Shown here piece by piece: positions 53,913 through 62,698 of a stretch of DNA of 64,000 nt. The notes under the pieces are model-generated. The model was not told the origin of the DNA, made no database searches, and was given only the letters and a program-made list of their open reading frames with translations. A program made the position numbers and the translations under genes. Position 1 is the stretch's first letter; each line of letters starts with the position of its first letter. This DNA comes from Pseudomonas viridiflava (GTDB taxonomy: Bacteria > Pseudomonadota > Gammaproteobacteria > Pseudomonadales > Pseudomonadaceae): positions 124,001 to 188,000 of the forward strand of contig NZ_UPSE01000533.1 of the NCBI RefSeq assembly GCF_900573885.1, given 5' to 3'.

Positions 53913-54977
53913 TCAGGAGGGCAGCCGCACCTTCTGATTGCTGCTGGTGAAAATGCCCCAGCAGGAAAGGAACAATGCAGCGATCAATGGACCGATCACG
54001 AAGCCGTTCAAGCCGAAGATGGTCAGCCCTCCAAGCGTCGACAGCAGGATCATGTAGTCCGGCATCCGCGTGTCGCGCCCCACCAGAATCGGACGCAGCA
54101 CGTTGTCGACCATGCCGATTACCAGCACGCCCCACACGCAGAGCGCCACACCCTGCCAGATTGCTCCAGTGGCGAGGAAATACACGGCAACTGGCACCCA
54201 GACAATGCCACCACCGACTGCCGGCAGCAGAGACAGAAACGCCATCAATACCGCCCACAACAGCGGGCTGGTAATGCCCAGAAACCAGAACGCCAGCCCG
54301 CCGAGCGCGCCCTGAGTGACGGCGACCAGCACGTTGCCTTTGACGGTGGCCCGCACTACCCGGGTGAAGCGCAATTGCAACCGGCGCTTTTGCCCCTCGT
54401 TCAGCGGAATGGCACTGCGGATACGTCGAACCAGTTCCTGGCCGTCGCGCAGAAAGAAGAACAGCAAATACAGCATGATCGCGAAGCTGATAAGAAACTC
54501 GAACGTGTTCTGGCCCAGAGTGAAGGCCTGGCTGGCGACTGCCTGACTGCCTTGCATGGCACCGCTGATGGCTTTCTCTTTAAGGCCGTTGAGACTGCCC
54601 ATGCCAAAGCGGTCCATCTGGCCCTGCACATAGGCTGGCAGATGACGTTTGATTTCGAAGATATAGGCGCCGATATCCAGCTCGCCGCTTTCGATGCGTT
54701 TGTAGAGTTCGCCGGCTTCCTGCACCAGCAAGGCGGTGGTGAATATCACGGGCAAGATCGCAATACACAAACACACGAGCAGCGTGGCCAGGGCGGTGAG
54801 ATTGCGCGAGCTCTGATGCCGGCGCGCCAGGTGACGTTGCAGCGGGTTGAACAGAATGGCCAGAATCACTGCCCAGAACACTGCGCCGTAATACGGCAAC
54901 AGAATCCAGCCGAAAGCGATGGTCACCGCCGTCAGCAATGCCAGGAACAGTTTGTTTTCGATTGCGGGGTCGGCCAT
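53913..54977 (-). CDS. AI-2E/YhhT-family transporter
   Basis: 354 residues with about eight transmembrane helices and the AI-2E_transport pattern: N-terminal pairs LFLALLTAVTIAFGWILLPYYGAVFWAVILAILFNPL shown in part, a soluble loop (RIESGELDIGAYIFEIKRHLPAYVQ), GNVLVAVTQGALGGLAFWFLGI and VDNVLRPILVGRDTRMPDYMILLSTLGGL. The family includes autoinducer-2 exporters and sodium/proton antiporters, so the substrate is not fixed. It is a single gene, 107 bases before lpd. Confidence 0.85.
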   Translation of the reverse strand: MADPAIENKLFLALLTAVTIAFGWILLPYYGAVFWAVILAILFNPLQRHLARRHQSSRNLTALATLLVCLCIAILPVIFTTALLVQEAGELYKRIESGELDIGAYIFEIKRHLPAYVQGQMDRFGMGSLNGLKEKAISGAMQGSQAVASQAFTLGQNTFEFLISFAIMLYLLFFFLRDGQELVRRIRSAIPLNEGQKRRLQLRFTRVVRATVKGNVLVAVTQGALGGLAFWFLGITSPLLWAVLMAFLSLLPAVGGGIVWVPVAVYFLATGAIWQGVALCVWGVLVIGMVDNVLRPILVGRDTRMPDYMILLSTLGGLTIFGLNGFVIGPLIAALFLSCWGIFTSSNQKVRLPS

Positions 54978-55084
54978 GGGTACTCGCGGTTTCTAAAGGC
55001 TGATGTGCCATTAGTCCGCGAGCACCGTGGCAAGTGCAGGTTTTATCGAAGCGACGCGTTCGGCGCCGCTGCGACCGTTCTCCA

Positions 55085-56485
55085 TTACGCCTGCATGGCC
55101 CAGCCATCCACGTTCATCGCCGCCTGGCGCAGCGCTTCGGAACGGGTCGGGTGCGGATGGCAGGTCAGTGCGATGTCTTCTGCCGAGGCGGAAAATTCCA
55201 TGGCCACGCAGTACTCGCCAATCAACTCGCTGACGCTTGGCCCGATCAGATGCACGCCAAGAATTTCATCGGTGCGTTCGTCCGCCAGCACTTTTACGAA
55301 GCCTTCGCTCTCGTGGTTGATCTTCGCCCGGCTGTTACCCGCGAAGGGAAACTTGCCGACTTTGTAGGCGCGCCCTTCGGCTTTGAGTTGCTCCTCGGTT
55401 TTACCCACGGCCGCCACTTCCGGCTTGGTATAGATGACGTTGGGAATCAGGTTGTAATTCACCTCACCGGCCTTGCCGACGATTTGCTCGATACAGGCAA
55501 TCGCCTCGTCTTCCGCCTTGTGCGCCAGCATCGGGCCAGAGGTCACGTCGCCGATGATCCAGATGCCGGGTACGCCAGAACGGTGCTTCTGGTTGTCCAG
55601 CATGCCGCGTTTGTCCGGCGTGATGCCCACAGTTTCCAGACCCAACCCTTGAGTAAACGGGCGACGTCCGATGGCCACCAGCACGTAGTCGGCCTCCAGC
55701 GTTTGTTTCTCACCGCCCGCGGCCGGCTCGATTTCCACGGTCACTCCGGTCGCCGAAGCGGTGGCGCTGCTGACCTTACTGCCGAGTTTGAACGAAAAGC
55801 CCTGTTTAACGAGGGAACGCTGGAAGGCTTTGCCGGTTTCGATATCCAGGCCGGGGCAGATGCGGTCGAGGTATTCCACCACCGTGACCTCGCTGCCCAG
55901 CCGGCGCCAGACCGAGCCAAGTTCCAGGCCGATCACGCCGGCGCCGACAATCACCAGATGCCTGGGCACTTCGGGCAATGACAACGCGCCCGTGGAGTCG
56001 AGGATGCGTTTGTTATCGATGACCACGCCTGGCAAGGGCGTTGGTTCCGAGCCGGTGGCGATGACGATGTCTTTGGCAGTCAGCACGTGCTCGCTGCCAT
56101 CGGCCGCCTTGACCACCACCCTGCCCGGCCCGTCAATGCGGCCCCAGCCCTTGATCCATTCGGCTTTGTTTTTGCGGAAAAGAAATTCGATGCCCTTGGT
56201 CAGCGTGGTCACGCTTTCGTCTTTCTGCTTCATCATCTGCGCGAGGTTGAGGGTGGGTTTGACCTCGATGCCCAGCTTGGCGAATTCCGGCCCTGCGGCG
56301 GCTTCGTACAACTCCGACGCATGCAGCAGCGCTTTCGACGGCATGCATCCGACGTTCAGGCACGTGCCGCCCAAGGTGTCTCGCCCCTCCACGCAGGCGA
56401 CTTTCAGGCCCAACTGGCCGGCCCTGATCGCGGCGTTGTAGCCGCCAGGGCCGCCGCCTATTACCACTACGTCGTAGTTGCTCAT
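55085..56485 (-). CDS. lpd3: Dihydrolipoyl dehydrogenase, LPD-3-like
   Basis: 466 residues, flavoprotein disulfide oxidoreductase. FAD motif VVVIGGGPGGYNAAIRAGQLG, redox Cys42 and Cys47 in GGTCLNVGCMPSKALLH, NAD motif VIVGAGVIGLELGSVW, and C-terminal active-site His-Glu in HPHPTRSEALRQAAM. The start and CMPSKALLHASELYEAA favour the LPD-3 type over LPD-Glc (CIPSKALL). It stands apart from any E1/E2 oxo-acid dehydrogenase genes, so it may serve as an extra E3 for an unidentified complex. Confidence 0.88.
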   Translation of the reverse strand: MSNYDVVVIGGGPGGYNAAIRAGQLGLKVACVEGRDTLGGTCLNVGCMPSKALLHASELYEAAAGPEFAKLGIEVKPTLNLAQMMKQKDESVTTLTKGIEFLFRKNKAEWIKGWGRIDGPGRVVVKAADGSEHVLTAKDIVIATGSEPTPLPGVVIDNKRILDSTGALSLPEVPRHLVIVGAGVIGLELGSVWRRLGSEVTVVEYLDRICPGLDIETGKAFQRSLVKQGFSFKLGSKVSSATASATGVTVEIEPAAGGEKQTLEADYVLVAIGRRPFTQGLGLETVGITPDKRGMLDNQKHRSGVPGIWIIGDVTSGPMLAHKAEDEAIACIEQIVGKAGEVNYNLIPNVIYTKPEVAAVGKTEEQLKAEGRAYKVGKFPFAGNSRAKINHESEGFVKVLADERTDEILGVHLIGPSVSELIGEYCVAMEFSASAEDIALTCHPHPTRSEALRQAAMNVDGWAMQA

Positions 56486-56551
56486 GCTGTGTTCTCCGGT
56501 TGAGAAAAAGTCTTAGCAGTAAAGACTGGAATCGAAGGCGTGGGGCGCGGG

Positions 56552-56580
56552 GAGCATCGCGGCTAAAGCCGCTCCCACAG
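56552..56580. repeat. Single REP palindrome
   Basis: AGCATCGCGGCTAAAGCCGCTCCCACA, shown in part: the GCGGCT/AGCCGC stem at 56559-56572 with the CTCCCACA tail. Same family as the REPIN near purB. It lies between lpd3 and the thioesterase. Confidence 0.8.
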
Positions 56581-56648
56581 ATGGATCGATTGAGCTTATG
56601 GCGTTTATGCCACCCAGCTTGGCACTTATATTACGGCCTTCATACTTT

Positions 56649-56667
56649 ATTACATGATGAGTGTAAT
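56649..56667. promoter_or_regulatory. ATTACA-N7-TGTAAT inverted repeat
   Basis: Perfect 6-bp arms (56649-56654 and 56662-56667) in the AT-rich stretch before the thioesterase-thiolase-TetR genes, about 70 bases from the thioesterase ATG. The size and symmetry fit a TetR-type operator, but other regulators are possible. Confidence 0.5.
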
Positions 56668-56733
56668 TTAGGCTGTAACCGTGATGCCAGTGCGGCTTTG
56701 CATCTTTATTCGATTAGCGCTTGAGAGGTCTTA

Positions 56734-57270
56734 ATGAGCATGTCCCGCGAGGAAAAAATCCAGGCCTGGCTGGCAGCTGCCGACGATTTGCGTGCGCGTC
56801 TGGCGGCACCGGACACCATGACCTTGAAGCAAGTGGCCGGCATGAGTCCGCAGGAATTTTTCGACGGTATCGGCAGCGGCCAGTTGCCGTCGCCGCCGAT
56901 CAACGAGCCCATGGCGATGGTGCCGATGGAATGGTCCAGCGGTCATTTCATCTTCCAGGGCCACCCCTCGCTGATGCATTACAACCCGCTGGGCAGCGTG
57001 CACGGCGGCTACATCGCCACCATGCTCGATTCCGCCATGGGCTGCGCCATTCACACCATGCTCAGCAAAGGCCAGGGCTACACCACGACCGACTTGCGCA
57101 TCAGCTACGTGCGCGCCGTCACCACGGCGGTCGGCCCGGTTCGCGCGGAGGGCCGAATCATTCACGTCGGCCGTTCCACCGCACTTGCCGAAGGCCGGCT
57201 CTACGACGTGGACGACAAGCTCTACGCCACCGGCTCCACCACCTGTTTGATCATGAACATGCACGGCTAA
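56734..57270 (+). CDS. PaaI-like hotdog-fold thioesterase
   Basis: 178 residues. The C-terminal hotdog domain (LMHYNPLGSVHGGYIATMLDSAMGCAIHT; TTTDLRISYVRAV; GRIIHVGRSTALAEGRLYD) has the HGG and the catalytic Asp/Ser-bearing helix of PaaI-type acyl-CoA thioesterases; a helical 70-residue N-terminus precedes it. GAGG lies five bases before the ATG. It starts the run thioesterase-thiolase-TetR. Substrate acyl chain is unknown. Confidence 0.85.
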   Translation: MSMSREEKIQAWLAAADDLRARLAAPDTMTLKQVAGMSPQEFFDGIGSGQLPSPPINEPMAMVPMEWSSGHFIFQGHPSLMHYNPLGSVHGGYIATMLDSAMGCAIHTMLSKGQGYTTTDLRISYVRAVTTAVGPVRAEGRIIHVGRSTALAEGRLYDVDDKLYATGSTTCLIMNMHG

Positions 57271-57293
57271 GGCCGCGTTGCAGGAGAAGCACC

Positions 57294-58424
57294 ATGGAAA
57301 ACATCGTAATCGCCGGTTATGCCCGCTCGCCGTTTCATTTCGCCCGCAAAGGCGGCCTGATCAATGTGCGCCCCGATGACCTCGCCGCCCAGGTGGTGAA
57401 AGAACTGGTGGGCCGCCTCGATATCGACCCACGGGAAATTGAAGACCTGATCATGGGCTGCGCGTATCCGGAGGCCGAGCAAGGCATGAACATCGCGCGC
57501 ATCACCAGTTTTCTTGCCGGCCTGCCGGACACGCTAGGCGGCGCCACCGTCAACCGTTTCTGCGGCTCGTCCATGACGGGCGTGCATTTCGCCGCCGGGC
57601 AGATTTTGTTGGGTGCGGGCGAGGCCTTCATTTGCGCCGGGGTGGAATCCATGACGCGCGTGCCCATGGGCGGCTTCAATATTTCGCCCAACCCGAAACT
57701 GCTGGAAAACTTCCCTCAGGCGTACATGTCGATGGGTCAGACGGCCGAAAACGTCGCCACCCTTTATGGCATCAGCCGCGAAGAACAGGAACAGCTGGCG
57801 GTCGAGTCCCATGCCAAAGCTGCCAAGGCGCGCGAGCTGGGTTACTTCAGCGATGAAATCGTGCCCATCACCACGCCCGAAGGCGTGATCAGCGAGGACG
57901 GCTGCATCCGCCCCGGCACCAATGCCGAAGCGCTGGCCACGCTCAAGCCTGCGTTTGACGGCAGCGTTACCGCGGGCACGGCATCGCCGCTCACCGACGG
58001 CGCGGCGGCTGTTTTCGTTTGCACCGAGGGCTTCGCCAAACGCTGGAACCTCGATGTGCTGGCCCGCGTTCGCGCCGTCGCCGTGGCCGGTTGCCCGCCG
58101 GAAATCATGGGCATGGGCCCGCTGCACGCCACCCGCAAATTGCTGCAACGTGAAGGCCTGAGCATCAACGACATCGACCTGGTGGAAATCAACGAAGCCT
58201 TTTCCAGCCAGTCGATCGCCTGCGTGCGCGAGCTGGGTCTGGACATGGCCAAGGTCAACCTCGACGGCGGCGCGCTCGCTATGGGTCACCCGCTGGGCGC
58301 GACCGGCGCTCGCATCACCGGCAAGGCGGCCTCGCTGCTGAAACGTACCGGCGGCCGTTTCGCCATTGCCACCCAGTGCATCGCCGGTGGGCAGGGCGTA
58401 GCGACGTTGCTGGAAGCGGTTTGA
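57294..58424 (+). CDS. Acetyl-CoA C-acyltransferase (thiolase)
   Basis: 376 residues, about 15 shorter than the usual 391-394. It has the nucleophile Cys90 in NRFCGSSMTG, NEAFSSQ, GHPLGATGARITGKAASLL with the catalytic His, and the second Cys in ATQCIAGGQG. Degradative thiolases usually have CIGGGQG; the Ala for Gly is tolerated in relatives. It begins 23 bases after the thioesterase. Beta-oxidation or acetoacetyl-CoA metabolism is likely; no hydratase/dehydrogenase partner gene is nearby. Confidence 0.9.
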   Translation: MENIVIAGYARSPFHFARKGGLINVRPDDLAAQVVKELVGRLDIDPREIEDLIMGCAYPEAEQGMNIARITSFLAGLPDTLGGATVNRFCGSSMTGVHFAAGQILLGAGEAFICAGVESMTRVPMGGFNISPNPKLLENFPQAYMSMGQTAENVATLYGISREEQEQLAVESHAKAAKARELGYFSDEIVPITTPEGVISEDGCIRPGTNAEALATLKPAFDGSVTAGTASPLTDGAAAVFVCTEGFAKRWNLDVLARVRAVAVAGCPPEIMGMGPLHATRKLLQREGLSINDIDLVEINEAFSSQSIACVRELGLDMAKVNLDGGALAMGHPLGATGARITGKAASLLKRTGGRFAIATQCIAGGQGVATLLEAV

Positions 58425-58432
58425 TGCTTTTT

Positions 58433-58477
58433 GGCCGCGATGTTTTAACGCAAAAGCATCGCGGCTGAAGCCGCTCC
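58433..58477. repeat. REP pair, degenerate
   Basis: GCCGCGATG-TTTT (58434-58446) faces AAAA-G-CATCGCGGC (58452-58465), followed by a CTGAAGCCGCTCC REP end. It lies directly after the thiolase stop and before the TetR gene. Confidence 0.75.
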
Positions 58478-58528
58478 GGCGCTGTTAGAATTACGGCCGG
58501 CATTTCTCGTCATCTGGAGGCTGTTGCC

Positions 58529-59101
58529 ATGCGTTATTCCGAAGACCACAAGGCACAAACCCATCAGCGCATCATCGACGAGGCGTCCGAACGTTTTCGC
58601 CGCGACGGCGTTGGCGCCACCGGTTTGCAGCCGCTGATGAAAGCGCTGGGCCTGACCCATGGCGGGTTCTACGCGCACTTCAAGTCCAAGGATGATCTGG
58701 TTGAACAAGCCCTCAGCGCGGCGGCGGACAAACTCTCCGGCGGCGTAGAGAAAACCTTCGCCGAAGCGCAGCCCCTGCACAACTTTATCCGCTACTACCT
58801 GAGCAATACCCACCGCGCCAACCTAGGCAAAGGCTGCCCGCTGACGACCTTGTGCGCCGAGCTGGGCCAGCGTGGGCAACCGAGCCCGACCACCGACACC
58901 GTGGTGCAAAGCCGGATCAGCAAAATGGCCGAACACCTGCAAGGTCCGGACGCAGACGAACAAGCCATCGCCATGCTTTCAACCTTGGTGGGTGCGCTGG
59001 TGTTGTCGCGCAGCGTGGCCGACCCACAGCTGGCCGAACGCATTCTGCAGGGCGCGAAGCAGCAGTTGTTCAAGCAAGTGAATGCCTCGAACGACGTATA
59101 G
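58529..59101 (+). CDS. TetR-family transcriptional regulator
   Basis: 190 residues. N-terminal helix-turn-helix (IDEASERFRRDGVGATGLQPLMKALGLTHGGFYAHFKSKDDLVEQAL given in parts: RRDGVGATGLQPLMKALG, THGGFYAHFKSKDDL), then a ligand-binding helical domain. The C-terminal region (GCPLTTLCAEL) is seen in regulators of oxidoreductases. Downstream of the thiolase and in the same direction, it may control the thioesterase-thiolase genes through the ATTACA palindrome; this is an inference. Confidence 0.88.
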   Translation: MRYSEDHKAQTHQRIIDEASERFRRDGVGATGLQPLMKALGLTHGGFYAHFKSKDDLVEQALSAAADKLSGGVEKTFAEAQPLHNFIRYYLSNTHRANLGKGCPLTTLCAELGQRGQPSPTTDTVVQSRISKMAEHLQGPDADEQAIAMLSTLVGALVLSRSVADPQLAERILQGAKQQLFKQVNASNDV

Positions 59102-59103
59102 CG

Positions 59104-60117
59104 TTACGCAGGCTCGACGCCGAGCTTGGTCCACTGCTCGCGAGTGATGCCCTGGCGGTTGTGATAGTCGTGCCACGGATCGCGCTCGAGACTGTCGAGA
59201 CGCCCGTGAAGGTTACCGACCGTCCACTGCGCAGCGCTTTCCAGGCCATTCAGCTCTGCCCGTTCTATCGGCACGGACACCGGCAAACCGGGCCGTGCAC
59301 GCACTGAATAAGCGCTGGCGGTGCTGGCGCCGCGCTGGTTTCGCAGATAGTCGATGAAAATCTTCCCCACCCGGTTCTGCGGTCCCATTTTGTCGGTAAA
59401 GCGCTCCGGCTCCTGCTCTGCCATCCGGCTCGCCAAGCCTTTGGCGAAGGATTTGACGGTGTCCCAGCCCGCTTGTTTTCGCAGCGGCACCACGATGTGC
59501 ATGCCCTTGCCACCACTGGTTTTCAGCCAGGCTTGCAGCCCGAGATCGTCCAGCAGCGCAAGCGTCAAGCTGGTGGCCTCGACCATCGCGCTCCACGGCA
59601 ATGCCGGATCAGGGTCGAGATCGAGAATCAGCCGATCCGGCGTTTCCACGGCAGCGCTGGTAGCGCCCCAGGTGTGCAGCTCGATGCCGCCCATCTGCAC
59701 GGCGCCGATCAGCGCCGGCAGGCTGTCGATCTGCATCAACGGCGGGTGCGCAGGATCGATGGCCTGATCGAGATGGGTGATATGGGGAATGGCCAGATGC
59801 TGGGCGTGCTTCTGGAAAAAATGTTCGCCTTCCACACCATCCGGCGCACGCAGCAGCGACACGGGTCGGCCCTTTAGGTGCGGAAGAAGCCAGTCACTGA
59901 TGCTGTGATAGAACTGTGCCAGAGCGACCTTTTGCGTACCGCTCTGGGCATCAATCACCCGCTCGGGGTGACTGATCGACACCTCATCCAGCAACTGGCG
60001 CCCCTTTTCACTGGCGTGGGACTGATTGGCGGCCTCGGCCTCGCGGATAGGCAAACGCTTTTTCTTCCCCGGGCTGGATGCCGGGCCGTCCGTGCGCTTG
60101 CGGTTGGAATCGCTCAT
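59104..60117 (-). CDS. Stand-alone LigD-type primase-polymerase (PolDom)
   Basis: 337 residues corresponding only to the polymerase part of LigD. The archaeo-eukaryotic primase motifs are complete: catalytic acids Asp166 and Asp168 in LDLDPD, SGGKGMHIVVPL (201-212) and Asp256 in RVGKIFIDYLRN. Such enzymes fill gaps with ribonucleotides or deoxynucleotides at breaks. ATG 60117 is used because GAGG lies eight bases before it; ATG 60123 is too close. The basic, Pro-rich first 30 residues resemble the linker seen in full LigD. No ligase or phosphoesterase domain is encoded beside it. Confidence 0.88.
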   Translation of the reverse strand: MSDSNRKRTDGPASSPGKKKRLPIREAEAANQSHASEKGRQLLDEVSISHPERVIDAQSGTQKVALAQFYHSISDWLLPHLKGRPVSLLRAPDGVEGEHFFQKHAQHLAIPHITHLDQAIDPAHPPLMQIDSLPALIGAVQMGGIELHTWGATSAAVETPDRLILDLDPDPALPWSAMVEATSLTLALLDDLGLQAWLKTSGGKGMHIVVPLRKQAGWDTVKSFAKGLASRMAEQEPERFTDKMGPQNRVGKIFIDYLRNQRGASTASAYSVRARPGLPVSVPIERAELNGLESAAQWTVGNLHGRLDSLERDPWHDYHNRQGITREQWTKLGVEPA

Positions 60118-60135
60118 GGCCATGCCCTCGGCGCC

Positions 60136-61086
60136 TTAGCTCGCCTTGCTGGTTTTGGTGGTTTTGCGCGCCGGCTCTTTCGTCTTGGACGACGACGCTT
60201 TGCTCGTTCTGCTGCGCGACGTTTTCGGTTTGCTGTCGCGGGTATCGTCCTCAGACGACGCCTCTGCCGGCGCAGCGCCGCCCTTCTTCGCCGAGGGCTT
60301 GCCGCCCAGGCTGCGCTTGAGCAGTTCGGTAAGGTCGATAACGTCGGCAGTGCGGCGCCCTTCTTCGCCGGGCGCCTGTTCCACCGCCTCGATCTTGCCT
60401 TGCTGAGCCTTCTGCTCAACGAGCTGCATGATCTTGTCGGTGAAGCTGTCCTGGTAATCTTCAGGGGTCCAGTCGCCGCTCATGTCCTCGACCAGGCGCT
60501 TGGCCATTTCCAGTTCGCCTTTGGCCAGCTTGGCATTGCTCGCCGCGGCCGGCAGTTCCAGGCTGGCCAGGCTGCGCACCTCACTGGGCCAGCGCAGCAT
60601 CACCAGCACCATGGCATCTTCAATTGGCATCAGCGCCGCCAGGTGCTGCTTGGTGTGCAACACCACCAGCGCCAGCGCGACTTTCTTCGTGCTCGCCAGG
60701 GTTTCGCGCAGCAACGCATAAACCTTCTCGCCACGCTTGTCGGGGCTCAGGTAGTACGGGGTATCGATGTTTTGCAGGGGAATCTGGCCGCTGTCGACAA
60801 AGGAAAAAATGTCGATGGTCTGCGTCGAGGCCGGGTGCGCTTCACGAATTTCGTCTTCGGACAGCACCACGTACTGGCCCTTCTCGTATTCCACACCCTT
60901 GACGATATTTTCCCGGTCGATTTCCTTGCCGGTCACTTTGTTCACGCGCTTGTAGCCCACCGGCTCCATGCTGCGTTTGTCCAGCCAGTCGAAATCGACG
61001 CCCTGGGACGACGTGGCGGAATTGAGCGCTACGGGGATGTGCACCAGCCCGAAGCTGATGGCGCCTTTCCAGATGGCTCGTGGCAT
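60136..61086 (-). CDS. ku: Bacterial Ku, end-joining protein
   Basis: 316 residues. The core ring domain (MPRAIWKGAISFGLVHIPV; LDKRSMEPVGYKRVNKVTGKEI; GVEYEKGQYVVLSEDE split; YYLSPDKRGEKVYALLRETL) is the Ku homodimer that threads on DNA ends. The last ~50 residues are Lys/Ser/Arg/Thr-rich (KPKTSRSRTSKAS... with many SK repeats), a tail often found in long Ku proteins and able to bind DNA. It lies 18 bases upstream of the LigD-type polymerase on the same strand and 42 bases after a small unknown gene. Confidence 0.92.
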   Translation of the reverse strand: MPRAIWKGAISFGLVHIPVALNSATSSQGVDFDWLDKRSMEPVGYKRVNKVTGKEIDRENIVKGVEYEKGQYVVLSEDEIREAHPASTQTIDIFSFVDSGQIPLQNIDTPYYLSPDKRGEKVYALLRETLASTKKVALALVVLHTKQHLAALMPIEDAMVLVMLRWPSEVRSLASLELPAAASNAKLAKGELEMAKRLVEDMSGDWTPEDYQDSFTDKIMQLVEQKAQQGKIEAVEQAPGEEGRRTADVIDLTELLKRSLGGKPSAKKGGAAPAEASSEDDTRDSKPKTSRSRTSKASSSKTKEPARKTTKTSKAS

Positions 61087-61128
61087 ATCGGGCGTTCCTC
61101 GCTCTACTGTGCAAAAAGTGGTTCGGCG

Positions 61129-61371
61129 CTACAACGTCACGCCGTCGCTGTACGTCACGCGGTCGAGCTGATTGATGTCGCGGATCTCGCGCAGCATGTT
61201 GTCGGCGGCGGTTTCCGCCTCGTTCTCGCACACGCAACCGGGCACGATTACCCACAACACACGCACTTCAGCCCCCATGCGCTTGGGCTGGTACTCGATC
61301 AGCCCCACATAGTTGTGGCCGTCCTTCATGGCATCGGTCCAGGCGATGCAGGTGTCGAAATCGCGGAACAT
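61129..61371 (-). CDS. Small protein of unknown function upstream of ku
   Basis: 80 residues from ATG 61371 (AGGGGG upstream). It is acidic, with the strand-rich segment YVGLIEYQPKRMGAEVRVLWVIVPG followed by a CVC motif and a helical C-terminus (ETAADNMLREIRDINQ). I do not recognise a family. A longer in-frame start at 61473 lacks a ribosome site. Since it sits 42 bases before ku in the same direction, the three genes probably form one operon, which links it to DNA repair by context only. Confidence 0.6.
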   Translation of the reverse strand: MFRDFDTCIAWTDAMKDGHNYVGLIEYQPKRMGAEVRVLWVIVPGCVCENEAETAADNMLREIRDINQLDRVTYSDGVTL

Positions 61372-61623
61372 GGCTGGTTTTCCCCCTGTAGGGCCTTGTC
61401 TGGCGCACACAAAGTTGGGACCGGCTCGGCCAAAAAAGAGTTGCAGTTTTGTTTGCAGGGCCGCTTTGCCCACAAGTGGCGCAGCAGAGCGGCAGACGCC
61501 TCAAAACCGTGCCATCAAGACGCCACGCTCGTCGCAAATTTCCTTTAAAAACAATAAGGTTGCTGCGCCGCTCGCCGCTTCGCTGTAAGTTTGTTCCTAC
61601 GTTTATCAGCCGCGAGTGACCCC

Positions 61624-62574
61624 ATGAAAACGGTAGCGATGGTGTTGTTTCCCAACTTCCTTCTGCTCGACATGGCCGGCCCGTTCGAAGTGTTCTCGGT
61701 GGCAAACCGGTTTCTGCCAGAAGCTGACTGGTACCAGGTGCTGACCATCAGTTCGCATGAGCACCTGGTTCGCGCTTCCAACGGTGTAACGGTGCACACA
61801 GACCTCACCCTGGCCGACGGCTGCGAAGCCTACGATCTGCTGCTGGTTCCGGGTGGTCCCGGCGCTTACAACGAGCGCTTCCCCGAGGTGACGGCCTGGC
61901 TGAAACTCGCCGTGCAGCGCTGCGCCCTGTACGGCTCGATTTGCACCGGCGCGTTCATTCTCGGCGAGGCCTGTTTACTTGACGATCACCAGGTGACCAC
62001 CCACTGGAATTACACCGACCGCCTCGTCAAGCGCTTCCCCAAAGCACGCGTCGGTACCGATCAGATTTACGTGAAAGATCGCCGGCTGCTGACGTCCGGC
62101 GGCGTCACGGCGGGCATCGACATGGCCCTGGCGGTAGTGGCCGAAGACCACGGCAAGAAGGTCGCGGTGGATGTTGCCAAAGTGCTGCTGGTGGCCATGA
62201 AGCGTCAGGGCGGGCAAGCGCAGTTCAGCCCGATGCTGGCGGCGCTGGCCGAAAAGGACTCACCCATCAATCAGGTGCAGACCTACGTGCTGGCCCATCT
62301 TGACGAAGATTTTTCCGTGGAACGCATGGCCAGCATCGCCGGCATGAGCGCACGCCATTTCGCCCGCGTATTCAGTCGCGAGGTGAACATGACGCCCATG
62401 GAATTCCTCCAGCACGCGCGTATCGACCGCGCCCGCAGTCTGCTGGAAAGTACCGATCTGCCGCTGAAAACCGTGGCCTATCGCGCCGGTCTGGGCAGCA
62501 CGCGGCACATGCGTTTTCTGTTCAGCGAAAAGCTCGGCCTCACACCTGTTCAGTACCGCCAGCAATTTGGTTGA
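61624..62574 (+). CDS. GlxA-type AraC regulator with DJ-1/PfpI domain
   Basis: 316 residues. Residues 1-170 form a DJ-1/PfpI-like domain (MKTVAMVLFPNFLLLDMAGPFEVF; LLLVPGGPGAY; YGSICTGAFILGEACLLD with a Cys at the nucleophile elbow), and 215-310 an AraC helix-turn-helix pair (LAHLDEDFSVERMASIAGMSARHFARVF; TVAYRAGLGSTRHMRFLF). Similar regulators sense small metabolites through the DJ-1 domain. ATG 61624 is used; an upstream in-frame TTG at 61591 is possible. It is divergent from the ku operon. Confidence 0.9.
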   Translation: MKTVAMVLFPNFLLLDMAGPFEVFSVANRFLPEADWYQVLTISSHEHLVRASNGVTVHTDLTLADGCEAYDLLLVPGGPGAYNERFPEVTAWLKLAVQRCALYGSICTGAFILGEACLLDDHQVTTHWNYTDRLVKRFPKARVGTDQIYVKDRRLLTSGGVTAGIDMALAVVAEDHGKKVAVDVAKVLLVAMKRQGGQAQFSPMLAALAEKDSPINQVQTYVLAHLDEDFSVERMASIAGMSARHFARVFSREVNMTPMEFLQHARIDRARSLLESTDLPLKTVAYRAGLGSTRHMRFLFSEKLGLTPVQYRQQFG

Positions 62575-62698
62575 TACCATCGTGCTAGAGGTGTCCGTAT
62601 TGCGCACCTCGTTGGCCGGAACGGGCCTTCCTTGACCCTTGTTCGCTGTGCCACGCCTGCCACACTCGGGACCAGGCTTTTTGCACAGAGGAAGGACG

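Noticed and set aside
56721..58424. 567-codon frame joining the thioesterase region to the thiolase
   Set aside because: The upstream part is merely open in the thiolase frame; the thioesterase is read in another frame and the thiolase has its own ATG and ribosome site at 57294.
57294..58424. Short thiolase as a truncated pseudogene
   Set aside because: Both catalytic Cys and the His motifs are present and the ends match the family, so it is simply a slightly shorter member.
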